NCBI RefSeq assembly: GCF_000023125.1
Contig: NC_013037.1
Coordinates: 310,001 to 374,000, forward strand
Length of the DNA stretch: 64,000 nt
Origin: Dyadobacter fermentans DSM 18053
GTDB lineage: Bacteria > Bacteroidota > Bacteroidia > Cytophagales > Spirosomataceae
Reading direction: 5' to 3'
In this document: piece after piece, positions 15,556 to 24,946 of the stretch
How positions within the stretch are numbered: the stretch's first letter is position 1
Layout of the letters: every line of letters begins with the position of its first letter
The notes under the pieces: model-generated
Databases searched by the model: none
Told to the model about the DNA's origin: nothing
The model's input: the letters and a program-made list of their open reading frames with translations, nothing else
Made by a program: the position numbers and the translations under genes

Positions 15556-17511
15556 ATGAATTGGAACTTCATTGATCAGCCCGCCGCACGCCAATGGGTG
15601 GAAGCCATGTGCCTCATGCTCATGCATTCGCTCTGGCAGGGGCTTGTGGCCGCCATCCTGGCAGGAATGATCCTGCTTACGACGCGGAAGAGCCGGCCCG
15701 CTTTCCGGTACAATCTGCTGGCAGGACTGATGCTCCTGTTCGTTGCCGGCACCGTGCTGACGTTCAACCTCACCTTGCGCGGCTCGCACGATGCACCGGC
15801 GGTGACAACCGGCCTGGCCCGGGAATGGGTTAATCAGGCCATTTTCCAGCATCCGGCAAGCCCGGTAGTCGCTGCCACGGACGCGAACTGGATAGCGCTC
15901 ATTACCGGCTTTTTCAGTGCCCATGCGCAGATGATTGTGACGGTTTGGTTTCTGGTTTTTGCATTGAAATCCTTGCAGGCTGCCAGCGGGCTGCTTTATC
16001 TGCACAGGATCACCCGGTCGGTATCGGCACCGGGCATGCAATGGGTCGTCCGGTTCTATGAGCTTGCCGGGCGGATGCAGGTGAATCAGGAAATAGAATT
16101 GCGGGAATCGGCGCAGATTGCCGTGCCGATGGTGATCGGTTTTCTGAAACCGGTGGTGCTGGTGCCGCTGGGCATGCTGGCGAATTTGCCGGCGGCGCAG
16201 GTGGAGGCCATTCTCCTGCACGAGCTTGCGCACATCCGCCGGCGCGATTACCTGGTGAACCTAGTCCAGATCTTCTGTGAAAATGTGTTTTTCTTCAACC
16301 CGGCGGTTTTGTGGATTTCCAAACTGATCCGCGAGGAGCGCGAGCATTGCTGTGATGATCTGGCGATCGGTGTCATGCAAAACAAAACTTCGTTCGTTCA
16401 TGCCCTCGTATCATTTCAGGAATACAACCAGTCGCGCCCGACATTTGAGATGGCCTTTTCCCAAAAGCGTAACCATTTGCTGGACAGGATCAAACGCATT
16501 ATCAATAACAATAATAAACCACTTGATGCCATGGAAAAACTATTTGTAACATTCAGTCTGGCAGCGGCGATCACGTTGTCGGCGGCAACTGCACCCGAAA
16601 AGCCGGCCATCCCACGTGCTGTGTTTAAGCAGCCGGAGAGTCGGATGGCGGAGCTAAAAACGCCGGAAGCACAAAAAATTGCGGCTATTCAGGAACCAGA
16701 CACGCTGCCCCGGAAAAAGCGGACCGACATGGCGATTCATTCGGCGAACGTACGCGGCGCACGCGAGGGGATCAGTACGTATAATGTAACCCGTAACGGC
16801 AGGCAGTATGAGATCGTGAAGCGCAATGGTAAAATGGTTTCGCTATGGGTCGACGACCAGGAGATCGCCGAAGGTGATTATTCCAAATATCAATCCGAGA
16901 TCGACGAGATCATGGAGGAAATTAAAGTCCAGCATGAACTCGCCGAAAAACAGCGCGCAGAAGCCGAAGAAATGCGGAAACTGGCGGATGTGCAGCGCCG
17001 CGAGGCAGAGAAGCAACGCGAGGCAGCGAATGAAATCCGGAAGCTGGCCGAAGTGCAGCGGCGTGACGCCGATAAACAACGCGAACAAGCACACGTAATG
17101 CGCCTGGAAGCGGAAAAGCACCGGGAACAAGCCGCCCGGATACGCGTGGAAGCGGCCAAACAGCGGGAGCACGCGGACGAGATGCGATTGCAGGCGGAAA
17201 AGCACCGCCAATTGGCCGAGGAGCAGCGCAAACAAGCCGACGGAATGCGAAAGGAGGCCGAAAAGGAACGGGAAGCTTATGTGAAAAAGCAGGAAGGCGT
17301 AATCGAGGAGCTGATTAAGGGCGGGATTGTGAAAAGCCGGGATGATGTGTCGTTCAAGCTGGCTGACGATGAGCTGATTGTGAATGGCGAAAAGCAGCCG
17401 GCCGAATTGCACCAGCGGCTTAAATCGAAGTACCTGGGCGACGATGCCGGAGGGAAAACGGAAATGTATTACAACTTCAACGGCCGGTCGGGCTATTCCA
17501 GAAGCCGCTAG
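15556..17511 (+). CDS. BlaR1/MecR1-like M56 membrane metalloprotease with long coiled-coil tail
   Basis: The 651-residue protein has membrane segments at about 10-35, 43-62, 110-137 and 238-262, a zinc motif LHELAH with H222-E223 and H226, and the downstream EREHCCDDLA helix that supplies the third ligand. A further hydrophobic segment (about 328-345) leads to the C-terminal half. There, in place of the penicillin-binding domain of BlaR1, residues about 455-580 form heptad repeats such as AEKQREQAHVMRLEAEKHRE. This is a long charged coiled coil. The protease should cleave the repressor encoded just upstream; the inducing signal is unknown. Confidence 0.88.
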   Translation: MNWNFIDQPAARQWVEAMCLMLMHSLWQGLVAAILAGMILLTTRKSRPAFRYNLLAGLMLLFVAGTVLTFNLTLRGSHDAPAVTTGLAREWVNQAIFQHPASPVVAATDANWIALITGFFSAHAQMIVTVWFLVFALKSLQAASGLLYLHRITRSVSAPGMQWVVRFYELAGRMQVNQEIELRESAQIAVPMVIGFLKPVVLVPLGMLANLPAAQVEAILLHELAHIRRRDYLVNLVQIFCENVFFFNPAVLWISKLIREEREHCCDDLAIGVMQNKTSFVHALVSFQEYNQSRPTFEMAFSQKRNHLLDRIKRIINNNNKPLDAMEKLFVTFSLAAAITLSAATAPEKPAIPRAVFKQPESRMAELKTPEAQKIAAIQEPDTLPRKKRTDMAIHSANVRGAREGISTYNVTRNGRQYEIVKRNGKMVSLWVDDQEIAEGDYSKYQSEIDEIMEEIKVQHELAEKQRAEAEEMRKLADVQRREAEKQREAANEIRKLAEVQRRDADKQREQAHVMRLEAEKHREQAARIRVEAAKQREHADEMRLQAEKHRQLAEEQRKQADGMRKEAEKEREAYVKKQEGVIEELIKGGIVKSRDDVSFKLADDELIVNGEKQPAELHQRLKSKYLGDDAGGKTEMYYNFNGRSGYSRSR

Positions 17512-17577
17512 CGAGCAGTAAAACCGTTCATGCGGTGCGTTTAATAGGAAGTAACCACGAAAAACTTCCCGATTGCC

Positions 17578-18714
17578 ATGCATCGCAGGACATTCATACA
17601 AAATACATCCATCGCACTGGCCGGGGCCGCATTGGCTCCCGGCCTTGCCGTTTCGGGCCAGGCAGCGCAGAACAAGCTGCCCAAATGGAAAGGCTTCAAT
17701 CTACTCGATTTCTTTTCGCCAGACCCCGCCAAAGGCCGTAAGCCCACCACCGAGGAACAGCTCAAATGGATGAGCGACTGGGGCTTCGATTTCATTCGCA
17801 TTCCGATGGCCTACCCGGCTTACCTTAAATTCGATCGCAGCAAAAACATCACGCCGGAAGAAGTGTACCAGATCGACGAGCGGGCCGTGGAACGGATCGA
17901 TAAGCTCGTGGCCGCGGCGCACAAATACAACATGCACGTGAGCCTGAACCTCCACCGGGCGCCGGGTTACTGCATTAATGCGGGTTTTAACGAACCCTAC
18001 AACCTCTGGACCGACCAGAAAGCCCTCGATGCATTCTGCTTCCACTGGAATATGTGGGCTAAACAATATAAAAATGTGAGCTCTGCACGGATCAGCTTCG
18101 ACCTGCTGAACGAGCCGAGCATGCGCGCGGATATGAACGACCAGCATTCGAAACGCTCATCGGTGCCTGGTGACGTTTACCGCAAACTCGCGATTGCCGC
18201 GTCGGAAGCGATCCGGAAGGAAAACCCGGGACACCTGATCATCGCCGACGGCAACGACGTAGGTACATCGGTCATCCCCGAGCTGGCCGACCTCGACATT
18301 GCACAAAGCTGCCGCGGCTACCACCCGGGCATTATTTCGCATTACAAAGCGCCCTGGGCCACGAAAGATCCCGACAATGTGCCGGAACCAAAATGGCCCG
18401 GGCAGGTAGGCGACCAATACCTCAGCCGGGCCATGCTGGAAAAGTTTTACAAGCCGTGGATTGAGCTCGTCAAAAAGGGCGTGGGCGTGCATTGCGGCGA
18501 ATGCGGCTGCTGGAATAAAACGCCGCACGCGGTTTTTCTGGCCTGGTTTAACGACGTGCTCGACATCCTGTCATCGAACGGCATCGGCTTTTCGCTATGG
18601 GAATTCGCCGGCGACTTCGGCGTGCTCGACTCCCGCCGCGATGATGTTGCGTACGAAGACTGGTACGGCCACAAGCTGGACCGCAAGTTGCTCACGCTCC
18701 TGATGAAATACTGA
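17578..18714 (+). CDS. Tat-exported glycoside hydrolase family 5 (cellulase-like) enzyme
   Basis: The 378-residue protein has a twin-arginine-type signal (MHRRTFIQNTSIALAGAAL). The TIM barrel shows GFDFIRIPMAYPAYL, LNLHRAPGYC, the acid/base motif SFDLLNEPS with E179, and GVHCGECGCW with nucleophile candidate E308. GH5 enzymes cleave beta-1,4 glucans, mannans and related glycans; the specificity here is not clear. It lies 66 bases after the BlaR1-like gene and might belong to that transcript. Its stop codon directly abuts the stop of the leftward VOC gene at 18715. Confidence 0.88.
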   Translation: MHRRTFIQNTSIALAGAALAPGLAVSGQAAQNKLPKWKGFNLLDFFSPDPAKGRKPTTEEQLKWMSDWGFDFIRIPMAYPAYLKFDRSKNITPEEVYQIDERAVERIDKLVAAAHKYNMHVSLNLHRAPGYCINAGFNEPYNLWTDQKALDAFCFHWNMWAKQYKNVSSARISFDLLNEPSMRADMNDQHSKRSSVPGDVYRKLAIAASEAIRKENPGHLIIADGNDVGTSVIPELADLDIAQSCRGYHPGIISHYKAPWATKDPDNVPEPKWPGQVGDQYLSRAMLEKFYKPWIELVKKGVGVHCGECGCWNKTPHAVFLAWFNDVLDILSSNGIGFSLWEFAGDFGVLDSRRDDVAYEDWYGHKLDRKLLTLLMKY

Positions 18715-19212
18715 TTACTTATCCAGTTCCGCCAGCAATCCGGGGATATTCAAACTACGTGTGTACATTTCGATGGAGCCGTCGGGCTGGTATTCCCACG
18801 ATTCCTGCGGCCTGTCCCAGTACAGTTCCACGCCGTTGCCGTCGGGATCGTTCAGGTATAATGCTTCGGAAACGCCATGATCGCTGGCACCGGTAAGCGG
18901 GTAGCCTGCTTTGATGAGGCGGTTCAATGCGGCTGCGAGGTCTTTTCTGGTAGGGTAGAGGATGGCTGTGTGAAACAAACCTACGCCCTGCGGGGAAGCG
19001 GGCGGCGCCCCTTTGCTGTACCATGTGTTAAGACCAATGTGGTGATGATAACCGCCTGCCGAAATGAAAACGGCCTGCGTGCCGTAGCGGGTTGTGATTT
19101 CGAAGCCGAGAATGCCGCAGTAAAAATCAAGCGCCCGGTCGAGGTCGGCTACTTTGAGGTGGACGTGGCCGATGCGGGTTTGAGCGGGAATAATATAATT
19201 ATCCGGTTCCAT
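18715..19212 (-). CDS. VOC-family dioxygenase-like protein (catechol 2,3-dioxygenase type)
   Basis: Starting at the ATG at 19212 (an upstream TTG at 19245 is less likely), the 165-residue protein has the type I extradiol dioxygenase/CatE shape. The metal ligands are in RIGHVHLKVADLDRALDFY, LFHTAILYPTR and LYLNDPDGNGVELYWDRP (His-His-Glu). The intervening GGYHHHIGLNTW fits. Substrate unknown. It is read towards GH5 with no bases between the two stop codons. Confidence 0.87.
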   Translation of the reverse strand: MEPDNYIIPAQTRIGHVHLKVADLDRALDFYCGILGFEITTRYGTQAVFISAGGYHHHIGLNTWYSKGAPPASPQGVGLFHTAILYPTRKDLAAALNRLIKAGYPLTGASDHGVSEALYLNDPDGNGVELYWDRPQESWEYQPDGSIEMYTRSLNIPGLLAELDK

Positions 19213-19320
19213 AGGAGGTGTGATCGGGTTGGTATGACAAATCAAATTACATGGAATTGCGGTAAATAATTCCGGAAAGCGGCTTTACAGTTAAATCAGT
19301 CAACTATTCAGCATACATTA

Positions 19321-20238
19321 ATGAACCGCCGAGACGCATTATCTTCGATCGCTGCCGTGGGCGCAGCGGGCATTGTTCCCGCCGAAGCCGCCAGGGCCAA
19401 AGTACAGCCATTTATTTACTCCCTCAATATGAGCACCCTGCGCGGCCAGAAACTGGGCTTCCGCAAGGAACTGGAAATGGCCGCGAAGGCAGGTTATGGT
19501 TCGGTCGAGATATGGATCAGCACTTTGCAGGATTATCTCAAAGGCGGCGGTACATTGCAGGAAGCCAGGCGGATTATCACTGACCTGGGCCTGAAAGTGG
19601 AGGATGCCATTGGTTTCGCGACCTGGATCGTCGACGACGAGGCCGCACGCGCGAAGGCATTGGACCAGCTGAAAGGTGAAATGGAGCAACTTGCGGCCAT
19701 CGGCTGCCCGCGCGTAGCCGCACCGCCCATGGGCGCAACAACCGGCCCGTCGCTGGACCTGGCCCGGGTAGCCGAACGCTACCGGGCGATCCTCGAACTG
19801 GGCGACAAAACCGGCGTGGTACCGCATTTGGAACTGTGGGGTTTTTCCAAAAACCTGAGCCGCGTGGGTGAAATCCTGTACGTGGCCGTGGAATCGGGGC
19901 ACCCATCGGCCCGCTTGCTCATGGATGTGTACCATTTGCACAAAGGTGGCTCAGGAATGGATGCGATTAAAGATGTAGGCAAGCCTCTCATCGAGATTTT
20001 CCACGTGAACGATTATCCCAAAACGCCGCCGCGGGAATCCATCACCGACGCTGATCGGGTGTATGTGGGCGACGGCATTGCGCCCTGGAAGAATGTGGTG
20101 CAGAGTCTTAAAAATCCGGATAAGCCCATTATCCTGTCATTCGAAGTATTCAACAAAGACTACTGGGCGCAGGACGCATTGCAGGTGGCGAAGACGAGCC
20201 TCGCGAAGATGAAGAAAATCGTGGAAGCGGCGGTTTGA
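19321..20238 (+). CDS. Exported sugar phosphate isomerase/epimerase-like protein
   Basis: The 305-residue protein starts MNRRDALSSIAAVGAAGIVP, a short twin-arginine-type signal. The TIM barrel carries AGYGSVEIWIS, PHLELWGFS, LLMDVYHLHKGG and FHVNDYP, giving Glu/Asp/His metal-ligand candidates. It is the second exported isomerase in the window (the other is at 13692). The leftward kinase-like gene ends 10 bases beyond its stop. Confidence 0.83.
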   Translation: MNRRDALSSIAAVGAAGIVPAEAARAKVQPFIYSLNMSTLRGQKLGFRKELEMAAKAGYGSVEIWISTLQDYLKGGGTLQEARRIITDLGLKVEDAIGFATWIVDDEAARAKALDQLKGEMEQLAAIGCPRVAAPPMGATTGPSLDLARVAERYRAILELGDKTGVVPHLELWGFSKNLSRVGEILYVAVESGHPSARLLMDVYHLHKGGSGMDAIKDVGKPLIEIFHVNDYPKTPPRESITDADRVYVGDGIAPWKNVVQSLKNPDKPIILSFEVFNKDYWAQDALQVAKTSLAKMKKIVEAAV

Positions 20239-20248
20239 AAACCCGCTT

Positions 20249-21262
20249 TCAATGCAGATCGCGGGAGGCTGCGGGTTCGCCAAGCTGGTGATAGTCGAAG
20301 TATTTTTTGAGGAGCAGGTTAATAAACCTTTTGAGGTAAATCTCATTCAGAAACACATTCGACCAGTTATCGTACCGCTGCGACTGAATGCCCAGGTAGA
20401 AGAAATACAGGCAAATGCCCAATATCGGGATCAGCCGTTTTTCCTCATTACTTACCGGCGTAACGGACTCATAACCGAGCATAAATTGCGCGGTTTTGAG
20501 CTCGCGTTCGGCATCTTCCTTTTCCGTAGAATGGATTTGTAGCATATAATAGGCCATATCCAGACAAAGCCAGCCATTTCCGCAGAAATCGAAATCGAAG
20601 AAGGTAATCCCGCCGTCGGAAGCCACATTCATGTTGTCGAACCAAAGGTCGAGGTGCACGGCGCCTTTGCGCAGGTCGCTTTGGCTGGCATTTTGCAGTT
20701 CGCCGATCAGGTATTTCTGTATTTTTTGCATGTATTGCATCTCCTCGGTGTCGGCGGGCAGGAAGCGGCCGACCTGCGCGAGGGAGTCGATGAGCAGCTC
20801 CTTTTCGGAATAGGTGACGCGTTGCAGCGCAAAATCTTTTGTCAGTAAATGCATTTGCGCCATCAGTTCGCCCACCCGGAAATGCGTTTCAGCATCAAAA
20901 TTGAGCACTTTTTTACCTTCCGCATAGGAGAATAACACCGCGAAACGCTCGCCCTCGGGCGCTTGAAAGCTTTGTATCCAGGTGTTTGCAAGGTCCGCAA
21001 TGGGGTAGGAAACGGCAATGCCGTGCTTGCGGAGGTGTGTCAAAAGCCGCAGTTCTTCCGCGATCTCGGTGCGTGTGCGCCACTGATGGCTGTATACCCG
21101 GAAAATGTAGGGGTTTTCAGGCGTCGTAACCAGGTAAGTGTCGCTGATGCCGGTTTTTAATATGCTGCATTCCACATCCTGGCCGGGGAAATAGTGTTTT
21201 TGAATAAACTGGCCGAGGTGAAAGGGCGAAAGATTGGAATTGGAAACCGGAAAGACGTTCAT
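20249..21262 (-). CDS. Phosphotransferase of the APH / homoserine kinase II type
   Basis: Beginning at the ATG at 21262 the 337-residue protein has the aminoglycoside-phosphotransferase-like fold. TGISDTYLVTT forms the nucleotide-binding loop, AVHLDLWFDNM is the catalytic Brenner motif, and ITFFDFDFCGNGWL is the metal-binding DFD segment. This resembles homoserine kinase ThrB2 and the SrkA/YihE group; acceptor substrate unknown. It is divergent from a small acetyltransferase, with back-to-back -7 boxes between them. Confidence 0.85.
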   Translation of the reverse strand: MNVFPVSNSNLSPFHLGQFIQKHYFPGQDVECSILKTGISDTYLVTTPENPYIFRVYSHQWRTRTEIAEELRLLTHLRKHGIAVSYPIADLANTWIQSFQAPEGERFAVLFSYAEGKKVLNFDAETHFRVGELMAQMHLLTKDFALQRVTYSEKELLIDSLAQVGRFLPADTEEMQYMQKIQKYLIGELQNASQSDLRKGAVHLDLWFDNMNVASDGGITFFDFDFCGNGWLCLDMAYYMLQIHSTEKEDAERELKTAQFMLGYESVTPVSNEEKRLIPILGICLYFFYLGIQSQRYDNWSNVFLNEIYLKRFINLLLKKYFDYHQLGEPAASRDLH

Positions 21263-21283
21263 GGCGAAAGGAGATTGGGGCGG

Positions 21284-21303
21284 CAAAATTATGGATATAT
21301 TTG
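21284..21303. promoter_or_regulatory. Back-to-back divergent -7 boxes
   Basis: Leftward TAATTTTG (21291-21284) and rightward TATATTTG (21296-21303) both match TAnnTTTG. They are four bases apart and serve the phosphotransferase (start 21262) and the acetyltransferase (start 21336). A clear -33 TTTG is lacking on both sides. Confidence 0.5.
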
Positions 21304-21335
21304 CCGGGAGCGATATGCACTTTAAACAAAAATTT

Positions 21336-21626
21336 ATGGCAGAGATCAAATTCAAACTCGATAACCGCCGCCGCGGGGAATTTTATGTGGAAGAAGACGG
21401 CAAGCAGGTGGGCGAAATGGTGATCGGGCTGAGTGAAACGACCCTTACGGTATACCACACCGAAGTAGACCCTGCGATGGAAGGCCGCGGGCTTGCACGC
21501 AAAATGCTGGATGCGATGGTGGCCTACGCGCGCGAGAACGGATTGCAGGTTATGCCGCTGTGCGAATATGTGCACGGGCAATTCCGCCGCCATCCCGAAG
21601 ATTTCGCGGACGTTTGGCAAAAATAA
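21336..21626 (+). CDS. Small GNAT acetyltransferase (YjdJ/NATD1 type)
   Basis: The 96-residue protein (start MAEIKFKLDNRRRGEF) has the short GNAT form: VYHTEVDPAMEGRGLARKML contains the acetyl-CoA-binding R/Q-x-x-G-x-G/A loop, then MPLCEYVHGQFRRHPE is the C-terminal motif of the YjdJ/NATD1 subgroup. These proteins are soluble and of uncertain substrate. The gene ends 10 bases before the stop of the leftward kinase. Confidence 0.85.
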   Translation: MAEIKFKLDNRRRGEFYVEEDGKQVGEMVIGLSETTLTVYHTEVDPAMEGRGLARKMLDAMVAYARENGLQVMPLCEYVHGQFRRHPEDFADVWQK

Positions 21627-21636
21627 CCCTGCCGCA

Positions 21637-24036
21637 TCAAAGCGGTTGCGGCAGGTATACGATAAAAGTGGCGCCTCGGCCCGGCTGGCTTTTGGCGGTA
21701 ATGTAGCCATGGTGGTTCTGAACCACCTTTTTACACAATGCCAGCCCAATGCCCGATCCCGAAAACTCGCTGCGCCCGTGCAGCCGCTGGAACATCTGGA
21801 AAATGCGGTCGAGGTAAATCTCGTCGAAACCGATCCCGTTGTCGCTTACTTCGAGGCGAATGTAGTGGTGGTCGGGCAGGAGCTTGGGCAGCGTTTCTTT
21901 TTCGGCCGCGTCCACATCGCGGTAGGCAATGCGGATCGTCGAATGCTGCTCGGGAAGACGGTATTTGACGGCATTGCTCACGAGGTTCTGGATCAGCTGC
22001 GTCAGCTGCGCGCCATTGCCCCATACTACCGGCATTTCTTCTACGATTACTTCCGTTTTTTGTTCCTGAATGGAAATTTCGAGGTCGGCCAGGACCGATG
22101 TAACGATTTCTCCAAGCTCTACCGGCGTAAATTCACCTTCGCGAGTGGTAAGCCGTGAGTAGGCCAGCAGGTCGTCGATCATCGCCGACATTCTTTTGGA
22201 AGCGTCCTGAATGCGGTTGAGCATGTATTTGCCATTGTCGTCGAGCTTATCGGAATAGGTCGAGAGCAACCGGGAGCCGAACGACTGGATTTTGCGCAGC
22301 GGTTCCTGCATATCGTGGCTCGCGGCGTAGGCAAATTGTTGCAGGTTATTATTTGAATTCACCAGCTCGATGTTGGCCTGGTGCAGCTCGTCCGTACGCT
22401 GGCGGACGCGCCTTTCGAGCTCGCTGGCAAGCTGGCGGTAGCGCTCTTCGCTTCGTTCCAGTTCCTGGCGTGAAATCACCTGCTCGGTAACGTCTACGGC
22501 CATGTCGAGGATCGCGTACACTTCCCCGCGCGAGTTTTTGAGGGGTTTGTAAGTATAGTCGTAATAAAACGTTTGCAGCCGGCCGTCGACTACCAGGTCG
22601 GCCCGTGCACCTTGCTCGGAATGCGCCTCTCCCGACTGGTAAATCCGGTCAAGGATCGCGTGGAATGGCTGGCCTTCGAGCTCGGGCAGTGCGTCGCGCA
22701 GCGGTTTGCCGATCACCGACCGCCCTTTTCCCCAAACTTTCAGCATCGCCTCGTTGGGGATGTCGATCACCATATCTTTTCCAACAAATAATGCCGTCGC
22801 TACCGGTGCCTGTTCAATGAGCGTCCGCAAATGCTCTTCATTCACTTTCAGCCGCTGTTCCGATTCGATCCGGTCCGTAATGTCCATCACGATGCCGGAT
22901 AGCGAAATGGCCTCGCCCGTGCTGTCGTAGAGATAGCGGCCCAGCACGCGCACCCAATGCACGGAGCCGTCGTTCCAGACAAACCGCGCCTCGTAGCGCA
23001 ATTCACCGCTCGCTTCGGCCTCGGCATACGCATTGTTCCGGATACCTACATCTTCCGGGTGGAGGCTTTCCAGCAGCAGTTCGCGCGTCATGTTCGCATT
23101 TTCGCTGCCGGTGATGATATGCGCCATAGTAGGCGAGTAAATGATCTCGTTCGTGGCCAGCGTAACCATAAATGAACCGGCGCCCGATCCTTCAATAGTC
23201 ATCGCGGCCTGCTGGTCGGCCCAGGCGATTTTTTCCTGGCTGGTGACTTCGGAAGTTATTTCACGCGAAATGCCTGAAAACCGGTACGGCGTACCTTCCT
23301 GATCGAAATACGCCTGGCCGGTGCAATGCAGCCAGCGAAGTTTGCGGTCTGTGGCGCCGTTAACCCGGTATCGCACATCGTAGGGCGTGCGCTGCAAAGG
23401 GTCTAGCGCCCGCTCGATCGCGTCGATCACCCGGCTGCGGTCGGCGGGGTGCACAAATTGCACCAGGCGCTCGTAATACATGTCCGCCTCGGCCGGGTAG
23501 CCGTAGAGCTCCTTGCAGCGGTCGTTGAAAAGCGCCGTCCGGTCGATCGGATTGAGGTTCCAGGTGCCGAGCTGGGCGGCCTGGATGGCGAATTTTAGGC
23601 TTTCTTCACTCTCTTCCCGGGCTCTGTCGGACCGCAGCTGCCGGGAAATGTCCATCATCGAACCGACCATCCGCACCGGCTTTCCGTTGATCTGGATCGT
23701 GTAGCCGCGGTCGTGCACGTGCGCGTACGAGCCGTCGGCACGTCGGAACCGGTAAAAATCCGACCAGTTGCTCTCTCCCTGGTTGATTACCTCGTAGATT
23801 TTTTTGATAACCTCATCCTGGTCGTCGGGATGGATACGGTCAAACCACGAGTTGGGCCCGCCTTCGACTTCTTCGGGGCGGTACCCGAAAATTTCCTGCA
23901 TACCCTCATTCCACCACAAGGTGCCCCTTTCCAGGTCCCAATCCCAGATTACGTCATGGGTAGCTTTTGCCACAAGTTTAAACCGCTCGATCGCCAGCAG
24001 CAGATCGTCCTTACGCGCATTAAGGGTATCAGTCAT
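21637..24036 (-). CDS. Soluble multi-PAS sensor histidine kinase (orphan)
   Basis: Starting at 24036 (MTDTLNARKDDLLLAIERFK) the 799-residue protein has no membrane segment. It has four PAS domains, for example WDLERGTLWWNEGMQEIFGY and LYGYPAEADMYYERLVQFVH, each with PAC-type tails such as GSMMDISRQL and ISREITSEV. A coiled linker precedes the kinase core: AASHDMQEPLRKIQSFG (phosphoacceptor His), LIQNLVSNAVKYR (N box), VSDNGIGFDE and GSGIGLALCKKV. No response regulator is adjacent. It could sense a diffusible small molecule or redox state. Confidence 0.92.
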   Translation of the reverse strand: MTDTLNARKDDLLLAIERFKLVAKATHDVIWDWDLERGTLWWNEGMQEIFGYRPEEVEGGPNSWFDRIHPDDQDEVIKKIYEVINQGESNWSDFYRFRRADGSYAHVHDRGYTIQINGKPVRMVGSMMDISRQLRSDRAREESEESLKFAIQAAQLGTWNLNPIDRTALFNDRCKELYGYPAEADMYYERLVQFVHPADRSRVIDAIERALDPLQRTPYDVRYRVNGATDRKLRWLHCTGQAYFDQEGTPYRFSGISREITSEVTSQEKIAWADQQAAMTIEGSGAGSFMVTLATNEIIYSPTMAHIITGSENANMTRELLLESLHPEDVGIRNNAYAEAEASGELRYEARFVWNDGSVHWVRVLGRYLYDSTGEAISLSGIVMDITDRIESEQRLKVNEEHLRTLIEQAPVATALFVGKDMVIDIPNEAMLKVWGKGRSVIGKPLRDALPELEGQPFHAILDRIYQSGEAHSEQGARADLVVDGRLQTFYYDYTYKPLKNSRGEVYAILDMAVDVTEQVISRQELERSEERYRQLASELERRVRQRTDELHQANIELVNSNNNLQQFAYAASHDMQEPLRKIQSFGSRLLSTYSDKLDDNGKYMLNRIQDASKRMSAMIDDLLAYSRLTTREGEFTPVELGEIVTSVLADLEISIQEQKTEVIVEEMPVVWGNGAQLTQLIQNLVSNAVKYRLPEQHSTIRIAYRDVDAAEKETLPKLLPDHHYIRLEVSDNGIGFDEIYLDRIFQMFQRLHGRSEFSGSGIGLALCKKVVQNHHGYITAKSQPGRGATFIVYLPQPL

Positions 24037-24265
24037 TGTTAAAAAAATGTCCTCTGTTTTTAGGTACGGGGCTTGTCGGTTACCGCCGCACCCTGTAAAA
24101 ATACGGATATTAGCTATAAAGTAACATTCGGTTGTCAATCGCGGAAAACATACGTTCAAAGCGTCCAGTCCGATTTTTGCGCAAATGCCTGTAAAGTAAA
24201 AATCTACTCAAAACCTCTTTTCCCATCATTGGAAAAAACTATACTAGCACGAAACCGACCACGTC

Positions 24266-24904
24266 ATGAGAAAGCTTCCGTTCTATTTCACCTGCGCCGC
24301 AACGCTCGCATTTGCGGGCTGCATTATGATTGCCCCCGGTAAGCCGGTAGCGCTCTTCGACGGCCGGACTTTCAACGGATGGGAAGGCGACACGGTGAAA
24401 ACCTGGAAGATCGAGAATGGAAGCATTGCCGGTGGCTCATTGGAAGAGACCGTTCCGCATAACGAGTTCCTGTGTACGCGGAAAGAATATGGCAATTTTA
24501 TTCTCAAAGTAAAATTCAAACTTACCGGCCACGAGGGCTTCATCAACACCGGCGTGCAGTTCCACAGCGTGCGGCTCGCCAACCCGGCCTACGAAATGAC
24601 CGGCTACCAGGCCGACCTCGGTGACAAATACTGGGCAAGCCTTTACGATGAATCGAGGCGGAATAAAACGCTGATCGCCCCGGGTTCCGCATTGGTGGAA
24701 AAACTCGTGAAGCGGAATGACTGGAATAATTACGAAATCCACAGCAAGAACGGCCATATCCAGCTATTCCTGAACGGGACAAAAACCATCGATTACCAGG
24801 AGCCCGATAAATCCATTCCTCAGAAAGGCCTCATAGGACTGCAAATCCACGGCGGCGGGAAAGCCAAGGTGTATTACAAAGATATTGTGATCGAAGAATT
24901 GTAA
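24266..24904 (+). CDS. DUF1080 lipoprotein, 3-keto-disaccharide hydrolase type
   Basis: The 212-residue protein has a lipoprotein signal with lipobox LAFAGC (Cys18). The mature part has the concanavalin-like DUF1080 fold: VALFDGRTFNGWEGD, NFILKVKFKLTGHEG, NTGVQFHS, GYQADLGDKYWASLYDESR and GLIGLQIHGGG. Family members hydrolyse 3-keto-glycosides made by Gfo/Idh/MocA dehydrogenases. Such a dehydrogenase gene lies 660 bases downstream (25563), with only a DinB-fold gene between them on the other strand. It ends at a hairpin at 24906. Confidence 0.88.
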   Translation: MRKLPFYFTCAATLAFAGCIMIAPGKPVALFDGRTFNGWEGDTVKTWKIENGSIAGGSLEETVPHNEFLCTRKEYGNFILKVKFKLTGHEGFINTGVQFHSVRLANPAYEMTGYQADLGDKYWASLYDESRRNKTLIAPGSALVEKLVKRNDWNNYEIHSKNGHIQLFLNGTKTIDYQEPDKSIPQKGLIGLQIHGGGKAKVYYKDIVIEEL

Positions 24905-24905
24905 G

Positions 24906-24939
24906 CGCCTGCCGGTATGCGCACCGGCAGGCGTTTCTT
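24906..24939 (+). terminator. Intrinsic terminator after the DUF1080 gene
   Basis: CGCCTGCCGGT (24906-24916) and ACCGGCAGGCG (24923-24933) form an 11-bp stem with a 6-base loop, followed by TTTCTT. Confidence 0.75.
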
Positions 24940-24946
24940 GAATGCC

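Noticed and set aside
16843..17601. Open frame on the minus strand opposite the coiled coil
   Set aside because: It mirrors the repeat units of the coiled coil and shows low-complexity Leu/Phe-rich sequence; it is a shadow.
12461..24256. The 12-mer TAGCACGAAACC at 12461 and 24245, both upstream of genes
   Set aside because: Repeated 12-mers are expected many times by chance in 64 kb and no other copies were noticed upstream of genes.
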